From Brachycybe producta (lineage: Eukaryota; Arthropoda; Diplopoda; Playtdesmida; Andrognathidae), in contig JAUPFP010000002.1 in the NCBI GenBank assembly GCA_036925085.1, positions 4,592,780-4,656,779 of the forward strand: 64,000 nt of DNA, written 5' to 3'. Of this stretch, positions 14,188-26,400 are shown in pieces. Each line of letters begins with the position of its first letter. Within the stretch, counting starts at the first letter, position 1. The notes beneath the pieces were generated by a model, which worked only from the letters and a program-made list of their open reading frames with translations, was not told where the DNA came from and did no database searches. The position numbers and the translations under genes are program-made.

Positions 14188-17100
14188 ATGTTCTATCAGC
14201 CTCCGCCATCAGGTCCGCCTCCTATTTGTCATCCAAATGTAACTGACAGCAATCAAAGCGGGCTGCACGAGTTTGTTTCCTCAGAAGAACCGAACCGTTT
14301 TTATCGACCCCACGAGCCTCATCGCAGAGAACGTTATTATTCGGACGAACGGTATCGAGGAAGGCCGCAATTTGACCGGAGGATTGAATTTAGAGGTCAA
14401 AGATCACAGAATCAGAGGTTATGTCGTTATTACGCGCAAGGACACTGTTACAGAGGAGACAGATGCACATTTGCCCACAACGAGGGTGGGATGATGGCTT
14501 GTTCTCCAGCATCGTCGGAACCGTTACCGGCCCGGGTGACGGTTCCAACGATGATGGCCAAGCGACAAATGTCGCTTTCGACGGCCACCACAGACCAACT
14601 GGCGATTCTGAGGTATAAATTTACTGTGAATTCTTCACTAGAAGTCATTAGATTTGTTACATGTTTGTTTCTATATAGGAAAGTGGAGTTGAGTCAGTTC
14701 TTGAAGCGGTTTCCATCTGCAAACGAAGTAAAGGCGGTGGACGGATCGTCGTCTTTCGTCGTTGCTTTTATGCCGACCGATCCCGATTGGCCTTTCGATA
14801 TCAAAGTCGTGCATTTGACCGTCGCGTTTTCAAACGACTATCCGAAAGTGGTAACGAATTCGCACAATTTCAAGAAGCAAAATTAAGAGAATCTGAATCA
14901 TGAGAATCATTTCAATTATTTAAACTTACTTTCATGTTGGTATCTTTCAAAAAATAAGCTTTTTACTTAAGTTTCATGAATATGTTCCATCTTTAAGCAG
15001 ACAACATTTTTAATTCTTGTCAATAAAATATTTTATTTTGAAAGATATTAACATGAAAATACCCTTAAATGATCGAGCTACCATTCTAGTTTCTAAAACG
15101 CTGTCTAGTTTTTCTTAATTGTGCTTTCGAAAGACAATAACCAGAGTTTACAAATCTACTGTTTCTAAATCATCTAATTCTAATGCAGTGAAAACCGGTT
15201 AACACAAAAACGGATATCTTGAAAACGGATAACACACAAAAAAATCAGAAATCACGAAATATATTTTTGTTCTGTTCTTTCAGAACCATTTGATATATTA
15301 TTTCTTTTAAGACGAAATTTGTTTAACGTGAAAAAATATTCCAGTTGCTTTGTATTTCTTGTTAAACGTTTTTCACTTTAGATAAATTTTATTTCGAGTT
15401 TATAATGTAGAATTTATTTTAAGATTTTATCTTTCAAAGTGAACGTTTTATTATCTTTGAAAATACCCTAAGGCCATCAGTTCCTTGTATTTATCTTTTT
15501 TTTAAAAAAAAGGGTTAATTTTGTGAAATTGTCTTTATGAAATTATTTTCACGGGGCATTTTTACTCTTTCTAGTTTCTGAAGAAGTAAATTTCTAATAA
15601 AATCACTTGTGATGATGCTGATGATGATGATTACAATAAACTAGACTTTTGAAAATGAAAATTTAAGTAATCGAAAGTACTTCTTATTTTTAAATTCTGT
15701 TATTATTTTAATTAGAATTTTAAAATAATACATTTTATAATTATTTTGTTTATGTTTTAAATAATTAATAACCGATTATTCATTAATAAATAGGTTCCAT
15801 CCGTTGAGGTATCGGAGTCGAACAACGGCCGATTGCCGTCGATTCTCACAAAGTAAGATACTCGATTCGTTTATCCGAAGTGATACTTTTGTCGAACGGT
15901 TTCTCATTTAATGCATTTTTTTTAGACATTTGACTCGTTGCGTTCGTACGTATTTCGAAAATGTGCACGAACAGAACGCAGCTTCGGACAAAGTGGAGCT
16001 CACATTTCGCCCATTTCTAAGATGGTTCGATAGACAGCTGGAAGAGATGTTTACTACGGGACTCAAACTGGTATGTATATTTCATTTTCTCTCTTTCATA
16101 TGGTTTTTTATGAAGATTTATGATGATTTGGCCAAGTGACCAAAATCAAGTGAAAAACGTCACACAAAAGTAATAAAACGATTGATTATTTATGTTTCTA
16201 GGCAAAACGTGATTTGGACGCAGAAGCAGCTGGTATAATATTTGTGCCTTTTAATCATCTTCCTGGAGCACAGGCCGAAACAGGCGATGTTTCGACACAG
16301 TCTACTTCTGATGTTACGCGCTTGTATCCTCAGCTGGAAGATCTCAAGTTGAACGATTCGATTGATAGGAACGATGATCCGTCCAGTGTGTCGTCTTCTT
16401 CGACAGAGATTTCAAAGAAGACTTTTTGTGATCCTACTGCAAAATCGGTTCATCCGACGGCAACGACGACATCGACACTGAAAAAAACACCCGATTCTAA
16501 TCATCCAGTTGGAATAGATTTGAAATCTCCTAATAAAGGAACTGAGATCATGTTGCGCAACTTGCAATTGGGAGAAAACGTTGCCTCTATTATTTGTCAT
16601 AAAGTCCGCGTTACGATCCAGTGCTCGCGTTGCAAAACGCAGCACGACATTTCTGCAGATGCTAAGAAATGCAACGTTATACCGTGTGTCAAGTGTCACA
16701 ACAGGCAGCAGATGTCGTTTCGACCGTCTCTCATGCATCCGTTCAGTTCCGTCTTGGGATATTTGGATCTGGACGGTTGTCAGGCTTTCGATTTACCGAT
16801 CGTCGATTGCGAGCTCGCAGTAGATTGCTTGACTTGCAACAAACAGATGAAAACAGATGTAATTGAAGTATTTGAACACTCCTTAAGGCGGGGAAGAATC
16901 TTAACCTTTTTACGAAAACAGACTCGCGGGATTCAAATGGGACATTCGAAAAAAAAAGGTTGCATAGTTTAAATTAGAAATGGGACATCCCTAATTTAAA
17001 CTATGCAACCTTTTTTTTTTCTTAGTAGAATTCATAATAAGGTTTGTATTGATGATGGCTTCTTTTTTTTTCTGTAGGGATTACATTACGGACAACAGTG

Positions 17101-20100
17101 GACATCGTGGTGCCACAATTGTAATGCTAAGTTTAGCGTTTATATTGATTCTGCTAAGTTCCGGTTGTTACAACCAAATAAATTTAGCGGTAAGACTTAT
17201 TCAAATTATTTTTTGCACGGAGTGTGGTGGGGGTCCTACTTAAAATTTGAAATTTGGGGTTCGTAATATTTTTACTTTGCACCCCCAGAAATATCCATTT
17301 TCATTTTTCTTGTTTTTCCATTTAATTTGTATTTTCGTGTTGATATCTTTTAAAATGAACTTTTTATAGACAAAAACTCAAAAAAATAAATCGTCCGCTT
17401 AAAATCTTGTTATTTTCAAACTGACATAAAAAGCTTATTTTATAAGATGTCGACATGAAATTACCCTTTTTTTACTGTCGAAAAAGCGTCGACCGATACC
17501 GGTTGGTTAGGACCCGGCAGAGTGCGTCAGGAACCCGGGCCCACTTTTGGTCTGCCGTGGCCGAAAGTGGGCTGACCGTGGTCAAAAGTGGTCACGGTGG
17601 CACATACGTTGAGAACGGGTAAAAAACTTACGCCCCCGGGGCGTAAACCCCTGGCGCGTAAACCCCTGGCACATGAATGACTTAAGTGATTGAGCTCCCC
17701 TTCGAGTTTCTAAAACACATTCACGTTTTTATTTAGTTTGCTTCAGAAACACAAAATAACCAAAGTTCAAGGGGCGTTTACACTTTCTATTTTTCACCAG
17801 TTGAATTTTTCTAAAAAGTTTAAATTGTGGCTCGTGTGGAAACAAGGCTTTAGAGGTGATTTGTGTTATCTACCAAATCTTCCAGGTGGATTATGACCTT
17901 TAGCTTTCAGTTGATGTTATTTACTGAAGGTCATAATTGCAAACAAGAATGTTTGATATGCAAATCATTTCAGACACCTCTCCCGTTTTTTTTTTTCTTC
18001 TTCTTGCACACAGCACTGGTGTGTGCTTTTTCATTTTGAGAGCATTTGATGGTTTCCAACGTGAATAGTTCTCTTTATCCTACTATTTTTTTTCTAATTC
18101 AGATAATTTGTTCATTGTTAAACGTTTTGTAGTTTTAATATAGATATTTTTATGAATTAGGGCTCGGATTTTTATGCAATATCAAGCAAATGTTTCTTAA
18201 TCTGTGGCCCAAGGGCCAATTCTGAACTAACAATCCCGTTTAGATCAACCAACAATTAGGGCTTTTTAAAAATCAAAAACACCGGTTAGAGGCTAAAACT
18301 CTACTTAACAACTGATAATAACCAGACATCGAGAGACTTTTTTTTATTAGAAAAAGCATAATTGCAGTTGCTCTAGGGATGATGATGATTACTTTACAAG
18401 TGGCATTTGGGCCACAGATTAAGAAACATTTGCTAAAAACATTGCATAAAAATCCGAGCACTATTTATGACGTTTCACATTGTAAACGGAACGATAATAG
18501 ATTTGAATTATGCTTACTCTTCGTTTCAGAAACAAAATTATGAAATTTCAAGTGTTTTCAAAACTGTTCGAGTAACTGAACCTCATGAGAAGATTTTTAT
18601 TTAGAACTTTTGATCTATTCTTTTGATTAGCAGCAAGTTGCCATCTAAGATGAGGCAGAGGTGTTGTGCCATAAGTAAATAAGCCATAATTAAATAGAAT
18701 TACCAAACTTTTATGTATGCAACGAAAAATTTCAGTGAAAATCTTACTATCAATTTCTTTCAGACGTTGCATGCAAATCGAATTATAATCAGTTTTATTT
18801 CATTTGAAAATTGTTTCTCATTAGCAGCATCTTTAGCGTCTATGCAGCATTTTGTACGACTTTCGTCGTATCTGTTCAAACGCAATATAACTTCGCGGCC
18901 TTACTTTAGAGGCTAGCGGCTGCTAATTGACAGAATACAGTTGAAAATCATTTCGATTAGCAGCCGCTTAGCCTCTATACAGGATAGTATACAGCGTTCT
19001 GTCTTATTTTGCAGCGTTTGCGCTACCTATAACAACATAGCGGCTGCTAATTGAAAGAATTCCCGTTCTTTTTCTCGTTCAGTTAGCTCACTATAAAACG
19101 CGTTTCTGAAGGTTATGAAAGTGATCTCGATTGCTTATTTCTGTTTTTTTTTTGGTTGTTTATACAGAAAAGCGTCAGCTTCAGCTAATAAAATTAGACA
19201 AGAAGGACAAACGGGTCCGTGATCCGGCCATACAAGAAGGACGACCATTGCCGAGCAACGGCACGTGCCGTCACTTCAAGAAGAGTTACAGATGGTTCAG
19301 GTTGAGCTCGTTTATATCATTAATTTTCATTACAAATCCACTGCATAAATTGAATCTAAATGAAGCATTGATATTTTTTCTAGATTTCCGTGTTGCGGTA
19401 AAGCATATCCGTGTGATCTTTGCCACAACGAAAAGGAATTGGAACATGAAATGAAATTTGCAAACAGAATAATTTGTGGATTTTGTGCCAAAGAACAGGT
19501 GAAAATAGTTACATTTTATGTTTTTTTTTTGTCTGTTGATGATGTGTTAAATGTTACGGTGTGTTTTTTGTTTTGCAGCCGTATTCAAGCAATAAGCCTT
19601 GTGTCGCTTGCGAGTCGGCCTTCAATCATATTGGCAAAGGACACTGGGAAGGCGGAAAAGGATGTCGAGACAAAATTAGAATGAACAAGTACATGATGAT
19701 TTTGGTTGTTATAAAACTGTTAAGGCGGTTTTAAAGGGAAGAGCTTGATTCGCATTATACGGAACGGCACTGTCGTGGAACGTCAACATGGCGGGACCGT
19801 GGACATTCTTGTAAAGAATGTTTTGTCGTCACGGTCAGTTCGGAAGGTGTGATCGTGTGAACGGCACCGTCACAGCCATGCATGGGCAACGAAATGTTAA
19901 TTAACGTAACGGTGACGTAACGTATAGTATGAATTGAACTGCAAAGTTGACGTGACGATGACGGGCTGTATAATATGAATTGGCCTTAAACGTTTCTCGA
20001 ACTTTCGATTATTTTCTCTTTTTTGGAGTAAGAATGTGCTTTTCATGGCATCTAGAAGACTTTCATTTTTTGACAATTTTTTACTTTTTTCACTTATGGG

Positions 20101-21262
20101 TGTTTTATGGTCCTCGGAAGTCTATTGGGCTCTCCTGAGTTCATTTCAGTGCTTAAAGTAAGATTATGATGGTTTATGAACTTTCAGGTTATAAATTAAG
20201 CAAAACTAGAAAGTGTTTTAAAAACTAAAAGGGTAGCTCATCCACTAAAGGTTATTTTCATGTTGATTTCTTTAAAAATAATTTTTTTATAGACAAAAAT
20301 GAAAAAAATATCGTTTGCTAAGCGTCGATTACTTTAAAGTTGGATCATTTTAAAATGGAATTACAAAAAAAGCTTATTTTGAAAAATAGCAACACAAAAA
20401 TCCCCTTGAGTGATTGAGCCACCCTTCTAATTTCTGAAACGCATTCAAGTTTCTCATCATTCCGCACCTGAAAGAAAGTAAAATCGAAGTTCGAGAAGCG
20501 TTTATACTTCAAAACACTTTCTAAGAGAAACTTAAAAAGTCTAAGATCAGTTTTGGTTCCTGAGTTATAACAAAAGCTAATGCCGTTTTTAGCCTCTGCT
20601 AATCCCGTAAAGGTCGAATTATATAGGAACGTGAAGACTACGGGACGAGAGCACGACACGAGCCCAAACCGAATACTCAGAAAATATTGTTCGAGGTTTC
20701 TCAAGAGAACTGTTTATATTGACACCGAGCTGGTCCGTTCCACGAACGGGTATCGCTCAACTTACGTTCCTAACGGTATTTTTTGACGTCACGAGTCATG
20801 TCTCACACCAGGTTCCCCACTTGCTAACATAAATCGAAATGCTTTTCCCCTCTGGCTTTTCTCTCGTGCTTGTCACGCAGTTTTGTTCCGTAGTCTTACA
20901 ATTACAATTAGTACTCTGCTAGCAGCCAAATAGGCCTATGGCAGAGGGATATAAAAGTCCTTGACGTTCTTATATAATTGTTTCTTTGCGAGTACGAATG
21001 TTGAGGATTTAAGCACTAGCTTTCACCCTCTCACAATCAGGCTAATTAGCGATCATTGCATATATGATTAATAATAAGTTCTTGTTAGCACTTCCGAGTT
21101 TAATTATTGTCCAATCCCATGAGTTTCATTACATTATCAAATGTTCGACTCGTTTCTTTTTGCAGATCTGATAATCAGAAATACAGTGGTGTAAACAAAA
21201 CTATTTCGAAGAAATCGTCCGATTTAAAAGACAAAAGTAAGAAAAAACCGACTTCTTCATAA
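14188..21262 (+). CDS. CCCH + RWD-like + CHY zinc-finger protein, ten exons
   Basis: Exons 14188..14612, 14679..14850, 15794..15852, 15926..16070, 16202..16858, 17078..17189, 19168..19300, 19384..19498, 19579..19688, 21166..21262; 674 aa, all phases consistent. Domains: Pro-rich start; CCCH finger C79-x7-C87-x5-C93-x3-H97; RWD/UBC-like region about 145-265; Ser/Thr-rich linker about 295-375; CxxC pairs near C408/C411 and C429/C432 and two more to about 515; CHY finger about 555-635 with CRHF, KSYRWFRFPCCGKAYPC, ICGFC, HWEGGKGCR; Lys-rich tail. Known: CHY fingers bind several zinc ions; the plant ones occur in ubiquitin ligases and the yeast one (Hot13) acts on mitochondrial Tim proteins. RING is absent here. 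The function of this domain combination is unknown to me. The true start may lie in an upstream exon, since TTTTATTATGTTCTATCAG before 14200 resembles an acceptor. Confidence 0.9.
14895..15150. repeat. Repeat family D copy in intron 2 of the CCCH/CHY gene
   Basis: Shares CATGTTGGTATCTTTCAAAA, ACATGAAAATACCCTTAA and CTAGTTTCTAAAAC with the family-D copies at 13240 and 20185. Confidence 0.65.
15188..15377. mobile_element. Short GTTAACAC-ended foldback
   Basis: Left GTGAAAACCGGTTAACAC and right TTGTTAAACGTTTTTCACTT are inverted; internal ACGGATAACACAC. Same family as 8788..9716. The remaining intron sequence to 15793 has an ATG/GAT trinucleotide run at about 15611 and nothing else. Confidence 0.65.
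16949..17020. repeat. Perfect 29-bp inverted repeat in intron 5 of the CCCH/CHY gene
   Basis: Arms 16949..16977 and 16991..17020 are exact inverted copies around AGGTTGCATAGTTTAAATTA, separated by 13 bp (AAATGGGACATCC). The spacer and flank resemble the end motif AAATGGGACATTCGA of the TCGAATCC element. Confidence 0.9.
17330..17790. repeat. Repeat family D copy with a GC-rich insert, intron 6
   Basis: Family-D blocks (TGTTGATATCTTTTAAAATG; AGTGATTGAGCTCCCCTTC; ACACATTCACG) flank a G+C-rich stretch at about 17478..17670 with paired motifs such as GGGCCCACTTTTGG and CCCCTGGCGCGTAAAC. That stretch stands out against the A+T-rich surroundings and is likely a separate insertion. Confidence 0.6.
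18159..18462. mobile_element. Mutator-like MITE (AGGGCTCGG family), copy 1
   Basis: Inverted ends of about 50 bp: left AGGGCTCGGATTTTTATGC, right GCATAAAAATCCGAGCACT. The internal GTGGCCCAAGGGCC pairs with GGGCCACAGATTAAGAAAC. Flanks TTTATGA/TTTATGA are an approximate target duplication. Copies at 32350 and 45432 are better preserved. Confidence 0.8.
18805..19065. repeat. CTAGCGGCT-family MITE relics, intron 6
   Basis: Several copies of the end motif (GAGGCTAGCGGCTGCTAATTG, CGATTAGCAGCCGCTTAGCC, GCGGCTGCTAATTGAAAGAAT) alternate in orientation, showing one or two degraded copies of the element in FBPase intron 1. Confidence 0.75.
19720..19988. mobile_element. MITE in intron 9 of the CCCH/CHY gene
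   Basis: Starts TTAAGGC and ends GGCCTTAA. Internally rich in CGTAACGGTGACG-type motifs with matching ACGGCACCGTCA. A loosely similar element with AGCCAAACGT and ACGTTTGGACT ends lies at about 23190..23330. Confidence 0.55.
20185..20525. repeat. Repeat family D copy, intron 9
   Basis: Imperfect foldback: AACTAGAAAGTGTTTTAAAA with AGGGTAGCTCATCCACTAAA on the left; GAGTGATTGAGCCACCCTTC and CGAAGTTCGAGAAGCG on the right. Confidence 0.7.
20590..20890. mobile_element. Foldback E (TATATAGGAACGTGAAG type), copy 1
   Basis: Left ATTATATAGGAACGTGAAG, ACTACGGGACGAG; right TCTCGTGCTTGTCACGCAG and TCCGTAGTC are inverted. The interior (TATTGACACCGAGCTGGTC, CAACTTACGTTCC) matches 34150..34500. Confidence 0.75.
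20900..20975 (-). mobile_element. CR1/L2-like LINE 3'-end fragment
   Basis: Reverse-strand copy of the block CTCTGCCATAGGCCTATTTG ending with AATTGTAATTGTAA, the same 3' end seen at 31985..32205 and 46770..46990. Confidence 0.6.
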
Positions 21263-23429
21263 CTTTTATTGCTTTAAATGTGAAAATTATTAATACATTT
21301 GATGGCGTTGTTTTACAAAACACATGATATTCATTTGTAGGGTGGTGGTATTTTTAAAATATTAATTTTTTTTAGATCAAAAACTTAATTTCAGTTGTGA
21401 CATGTAAAACATTGGGTGACTGACTCAGTATTAAAATTTCAAGATGTTTTTTTTTTCACTAAGGAACGTTGTTTGAAAAGTTTTTTCTTCTAAGTCGGTA
21501 TCACACTACTCAACAAATTATTAAGTATAGTGTGCTGGACCTGCTGGTCTTCATGGCTAAATTAGCAGGTAATATGTAAATTAGGTTTAATTCACTCCTG
21601 TTACCAACAGCCATAGATATAACTAGCTAATTTTGCCCCTGAGTCCAAGAATAAAACTAGCGTCCACCTTAATAATATATTATTCTAGTTGTTTTGCATC
21701 TCTACGTTTTGCGCCCGAAGATTGTGCCTCACTCGCCTTGCCCTAGTTATGGCGCTGTCAGCAACCAAGCTACGGCTAATATTGTACCATTATGACACGG
21801 ATGGGGATTTTCGAACTCATCCTTAAGGCCGATCCACATCAAACTGACTAAAGGAAAACAAAAGAAAAACTCAAGTGTTTCAAGATAAATTGGAAACAAT
21901 TCTAAAACATTTCTGCGACGTTTGTGTTTTTTTTTTGTCTGCAATTTCACATTCTATTACACGTCCCGCTACAAGTCGTTAAACATCAAAAGGTTCGTGT
22001 TTTATCTCGGTACTACACAGTATTTTGTCAACTGTTTTGTGCGAAACCCGATTTGTTTGTGTTGTGTCACAAATTTCTTGCGGTTTTGTCTTGAGTACAG
22101 CTGACAGTTGTTGACAAAATCGGCTTTTTTTTTGGCGTTTTTGTTGTGTTTTTGTCTTTGAACTCATTTGGACTTTTGTCAGCTTGATGTGGATCGCGTT
22201 TTAGCAATATTCGCAATAGAAACTCAAAAGTTTGCAACACGGGTTACACAGCACTATGCATCATTCTGTTGAGTAATGTGATGATGGATTTAAATACAGA
22301 AATTAGAATTTTAATTTGTTTGCTTTGTATCGTATGAAACTAGATTATGTACTCGGTTGAGGTTACGGGTTGGGTTGTTTAAATGAATTTAGTTGTTTGC
22401 TCTTATACTAATGCCCCGTTTATTTATTAACACAAGTTATAATTAGTTAAATTTAGTTTGAAAAGTATTCTTGAGGGCGTGACTAATTAATACATTTGAT
22501 TTCTAGGGTAAGGTAAAGCTTCGAATGGCTAGAAACAGCTAGAACATCCTTCAAGACTATATCTAAGGGCGGCGGACTGGCGTATCAGGCATTTTTGTGA
22601 TAAAATCGGCCTTAAAACAAAGTGGCCGATTTTATGATGAAACGCGACAAAAATTTAAAACTTATTTCTTCTAAAAAGATATTTGACCTAAACTGACATG
22701 TCACTTTAAGCGGACACTGGATCTTGTGGTTTGGGGGATTCGTATGGGGTGCTATTTGGGCCGGGCATATTACGTGAGTGAACAAATGCTGCGTTTTAAC
22801 ATAATGTTGCATTAATTTTACATTTTGAATCGTTATGGTTAGTGTTAAAAGGTTATTTGAAAGGGATTTTTAAAGCTGCATTTAGTTCCAGTAATCTCCG
22901 ATCAAAGTAATTGAAGCATTGGCTGGTGGAAGAACGTTGTAACTGATTTTTTTAAAATTGTTGGAAAACGCCATAAACAGTTGTTGTTCCACATGAGCCA
23001 CTGTGAAGTAATCCTATTTCACAGTTTTTTTTTTTAGTGTTTCTAAATTACAGGTGGATTAGCAAAAAAAAAAAAAAAAACAAGTCACATACAAAATATT
23101 TTTAAACGAAAAATGAATTTTCGGTTTTTATTTGTCAGTTACAGCGTTGTTCCAGCCATGGCTTCAATTGTTGAAGTTTAAAAAGTTAAATAGTAGCCAA
23201 ACGTGCACGTAGACGTAACAGCAAACAGGACGCAAAACGTAACTTAGATGTTGGAATGTAAATGTCGCAGACGACGCTACGATGAAAGATCGCACATCAC
23301 GTCATGTCATAACGACGTTTGGACTATAAATGTGAATTAAGTCGAAAAGACTACACAGAATAGAGAGAATAGCAGTGCATTAAATCATAACAGTTGTGAT
23401 TAATTATAAGGTGAACCAGCCTCGTGCTG
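21263..23429. other. Intergenic spacer between the CCCH/CHY gene and GR1 (convergent)
   Basis: No coding exon recognised. It holds a foldback at 21823..22203, a possible foldback at about 23190..23330, and poly-A/T runs. Both neighbouring genes end into this spacer, so the two 3' UTRs lie here. Confidence 0.65.
21823..22203. mobile_element. Foldback element (GGCCGATCCACATC ends)
   Basis: Left TTAAGGCCGATCCACATCAA and ACTGAC; right GTCAGCTTGATGTGGATCG are inverted over about 25 bp. The interior repeats TTGTGTCACAAATTTC-like motifs. No transposase. Confidence 0.75.
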
Positions 23430-26400
23430 TTATTCTGCGACATTTATATTCTGAAAGACTAAAGCATATGTTAGCGCAGTTCCAAACACCTGCTTAACAC
23501 AAAAAGAAACAAAATACGATTTATTAGAATGACGCTAGATCAGAAATTATGATTGTTACAAACTTTTACCGTTAGCAAATAGTTTTTGGTGATCGGAAAG
23601 AAGTCACCGTACGTGAATTCCACTTTATTATTTGACAATTCGTGAAGGTAAAGCAGGCAGTCAGATCTCTCCTTAAAGTAGCGATAAGATGATTGAACCT
23701 GCGTTGATTGGAAAACGGCAATTAACTTGTGACTGATGGATTGTGTACGCTTGAAAATATTAATGAACACTACAGGCCAATGGGACTCTGGATACACTGC
23801 ATTTTGCGAACAATTTTAAGGTCAATAAAAAAATTCGTAGCAAATTCTTTTGATCTTTTCGATTTTTCAAAATAAACTGTTTGTGGCAGTTTGAAATGTA
23901 CCAATTTTAAGTGGAATTTTTTGGTCCAATTTGAAGTGCAAAACTTTAATCAAGAATATAATTTGAAATTGCAGTTAAAAAGTTTATTTTAAAGTTATCA
24001 ACATGAAATTATTTGGTATATAAGAGTGCTTCAGAGGTAAACTGTGTTTAGTCACATTTTAAAAACTGATTTTTACATATTATGAATCAGCTTGTCAAGT
24101 TCTACCTGTGGTGAATAGTGTTAAGTCCACAGTTTTACACATAGGCCGCTAGATGTTGGTATACCATGTTAAGTCCTATTCCCTTCAATGAAGAGAAAAA
24201 CTTTCAAATGACTCTCCTGTAAAATTTAGGTTTTGTGTTATAACACAGTTTACCACTGAGGCACGCATATATACTGAAAATGTTACAGAAAAGTAGTTTA
24301 AGAGCCTACTAAGAGGCCTGTTTATGAATATATGACTAAGTGCCGCATAAACGGCAATACGGAATAGTGATGTCGAATTGGTGTCACAGCCAATGTTGTG
24401 TACCTCAGTGTATTGCATGATGTGATGTCATTTTGATGTCACAATTCCGTATTGCCTTTTGTGCCACACGTAGTCAGGGGTGGATTTACCAATAGGCAGA
24501 GTAGGCAGCTGCCTAGGGCGGAAATTTTTTGGGGGCGGCAAATTGTAAATTTTTTTGGGGGGAAATTCGTTTTGGATACAAAAAAAGTATTGTAAAACAA
24601 TAAACTGCCTAATATAACTTGGTTGGCAAGAGTAATTGATGTAACAAGAGCCAGAATGACCACTTCCGACAAAACAGTTGACATTACCATTGTTAAAAGC
24701 ATACAAAAGTAACTTTATTACTTTAAGAAAGTATAGGCCATGTGTTTTCAGTTGCTGCCTAGGGGCGGCAAAATGGTAAATCCGCCACTGCACGTAGTCC
24801 TATATTCGTAATCTGGGCCACCTGCCTTACTTGCGGCCACTTGCCTACAAAATAATAATTGTTAAACTCCGATAGGGGAATAGTTTAAATTGAAATTTGG
24901 TGCGAATTCGAAGAATAAACACACAAACACATTAAACAGAAAGAGACTTATAAGACGCTATCGAAATTTTTGAGGTCAGGTATGATGTAGAACCTCATAA
25001 TATTATAGCCGTTTAACTTTATATGTTTGGTTTTCGTTTACATTTGCCCGTAGTTATTCTTGAAAAGTAATTTAAAGCGCAATATTTAGGCATCACCAAT
25101 TTTCTGTTACGTTTGCTGCACCGTAATGCACACCGTCATATGGCTTTTGAAAGCACATTAAACCTGATTAATATTACTTCTGAAATGCCGAGAACCAGAG
25201 TTACATTCCATCATTCTTAATCTATGGCATATTTAGCAGTGGCATAGCTACGAAGAGCAACATTTGGGAGTATTTTGCTCATAGCGCCAGCCTCCAAAAG
25301 GGCACCTCACATTTAATTTTAATTTCTAAATTGTTATTTCTAAAGCCTAGTACAGACGGGGCGATAATCACCGGAATCATTGTTGAGAGCGAGTTCGTCA
25401 GAGGAAGATGTTGTCAAGTCACCGGCTGGATGCGTGTGTCCGGTGATTAACGCCCCGTCTGTACTAGGCTTAAGTTTCTCCTATTCTTAATTAGGGATGG
25501 TTTGTATAATTAAGAAGTAAATTTGAGTAAAAAGAATTTGTTTCAAGGCTGGTGTTCCAGTTTGGAAAAGGCTATGCTGAATACTGCATTCTAGCGCCTG
25601 AAAAAAACATTTTTGGGTCGTGGACAAAAACCTAGTTACGCCACTGATATGTACTATTTAGTAGGCCCTAATGTTTAAAAAAAACACTAAAAAGAATACG
25701 GTAATATACATCGGTATAGTGATGGTAATATTCTTGTGGGTTTTGAATATCTTGCATCACGAAAGTGGTTACTGATGATAAAACCTGGAAAAAGTAAAGG
25801 ACCACTTTAGAAATTTGTAAATTATATTAATGTGCAATTAATAATTTTATAGTTGTGTGAGGACTATAAAATTATAAATTATACATTAATACAAAACGGC
25901 GACTAAGTTGTCGAAAATTGGCTGTGCGTAAACCGTCTCCAGGAATGAATTTACCAGTTTGTTGGTTTTTGAGCAGTAGACTGCTATGCATATCATCAGA
26001 ATCGTGTTTACGAAAGAATAATACAGGCACGCTGTATAGTTCATTATTGTCGGTATGCCATGTTGCGGGTAAAACACAATAGCTATTGTCGTTTGCGTAA
26101 AATACAAAAGTATAAACGGTGAGAACAACTTGTTCGCAGATTTTACAAGCAAACACAGTTGATAGTGTTGTATTAGACGGTCAGAAATGCTGCAAGTATT
26201 TTTCTTTCCTAAGTAGGTTTCGAAACAGGTGTTTATCATTTTGCAGATAAAGATTATAAACATTGCATAGAGGAATGAGTAGGATTTTGAAATTATGCTC
26301 CAAAAAATGAAACTAATTGTTAAAATCATTGTAGTCCAGGTTGGTAATTTGTCTTTAAAGTTTTTAAACTCGAAAATAATTATTGTCGCATGAAATATTG

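Noticed and set aside
24428..24793. 121-codon frame on the - strand in a GR1 intron
   Set aside because: Coincides with the hAT MITE and its flanks.
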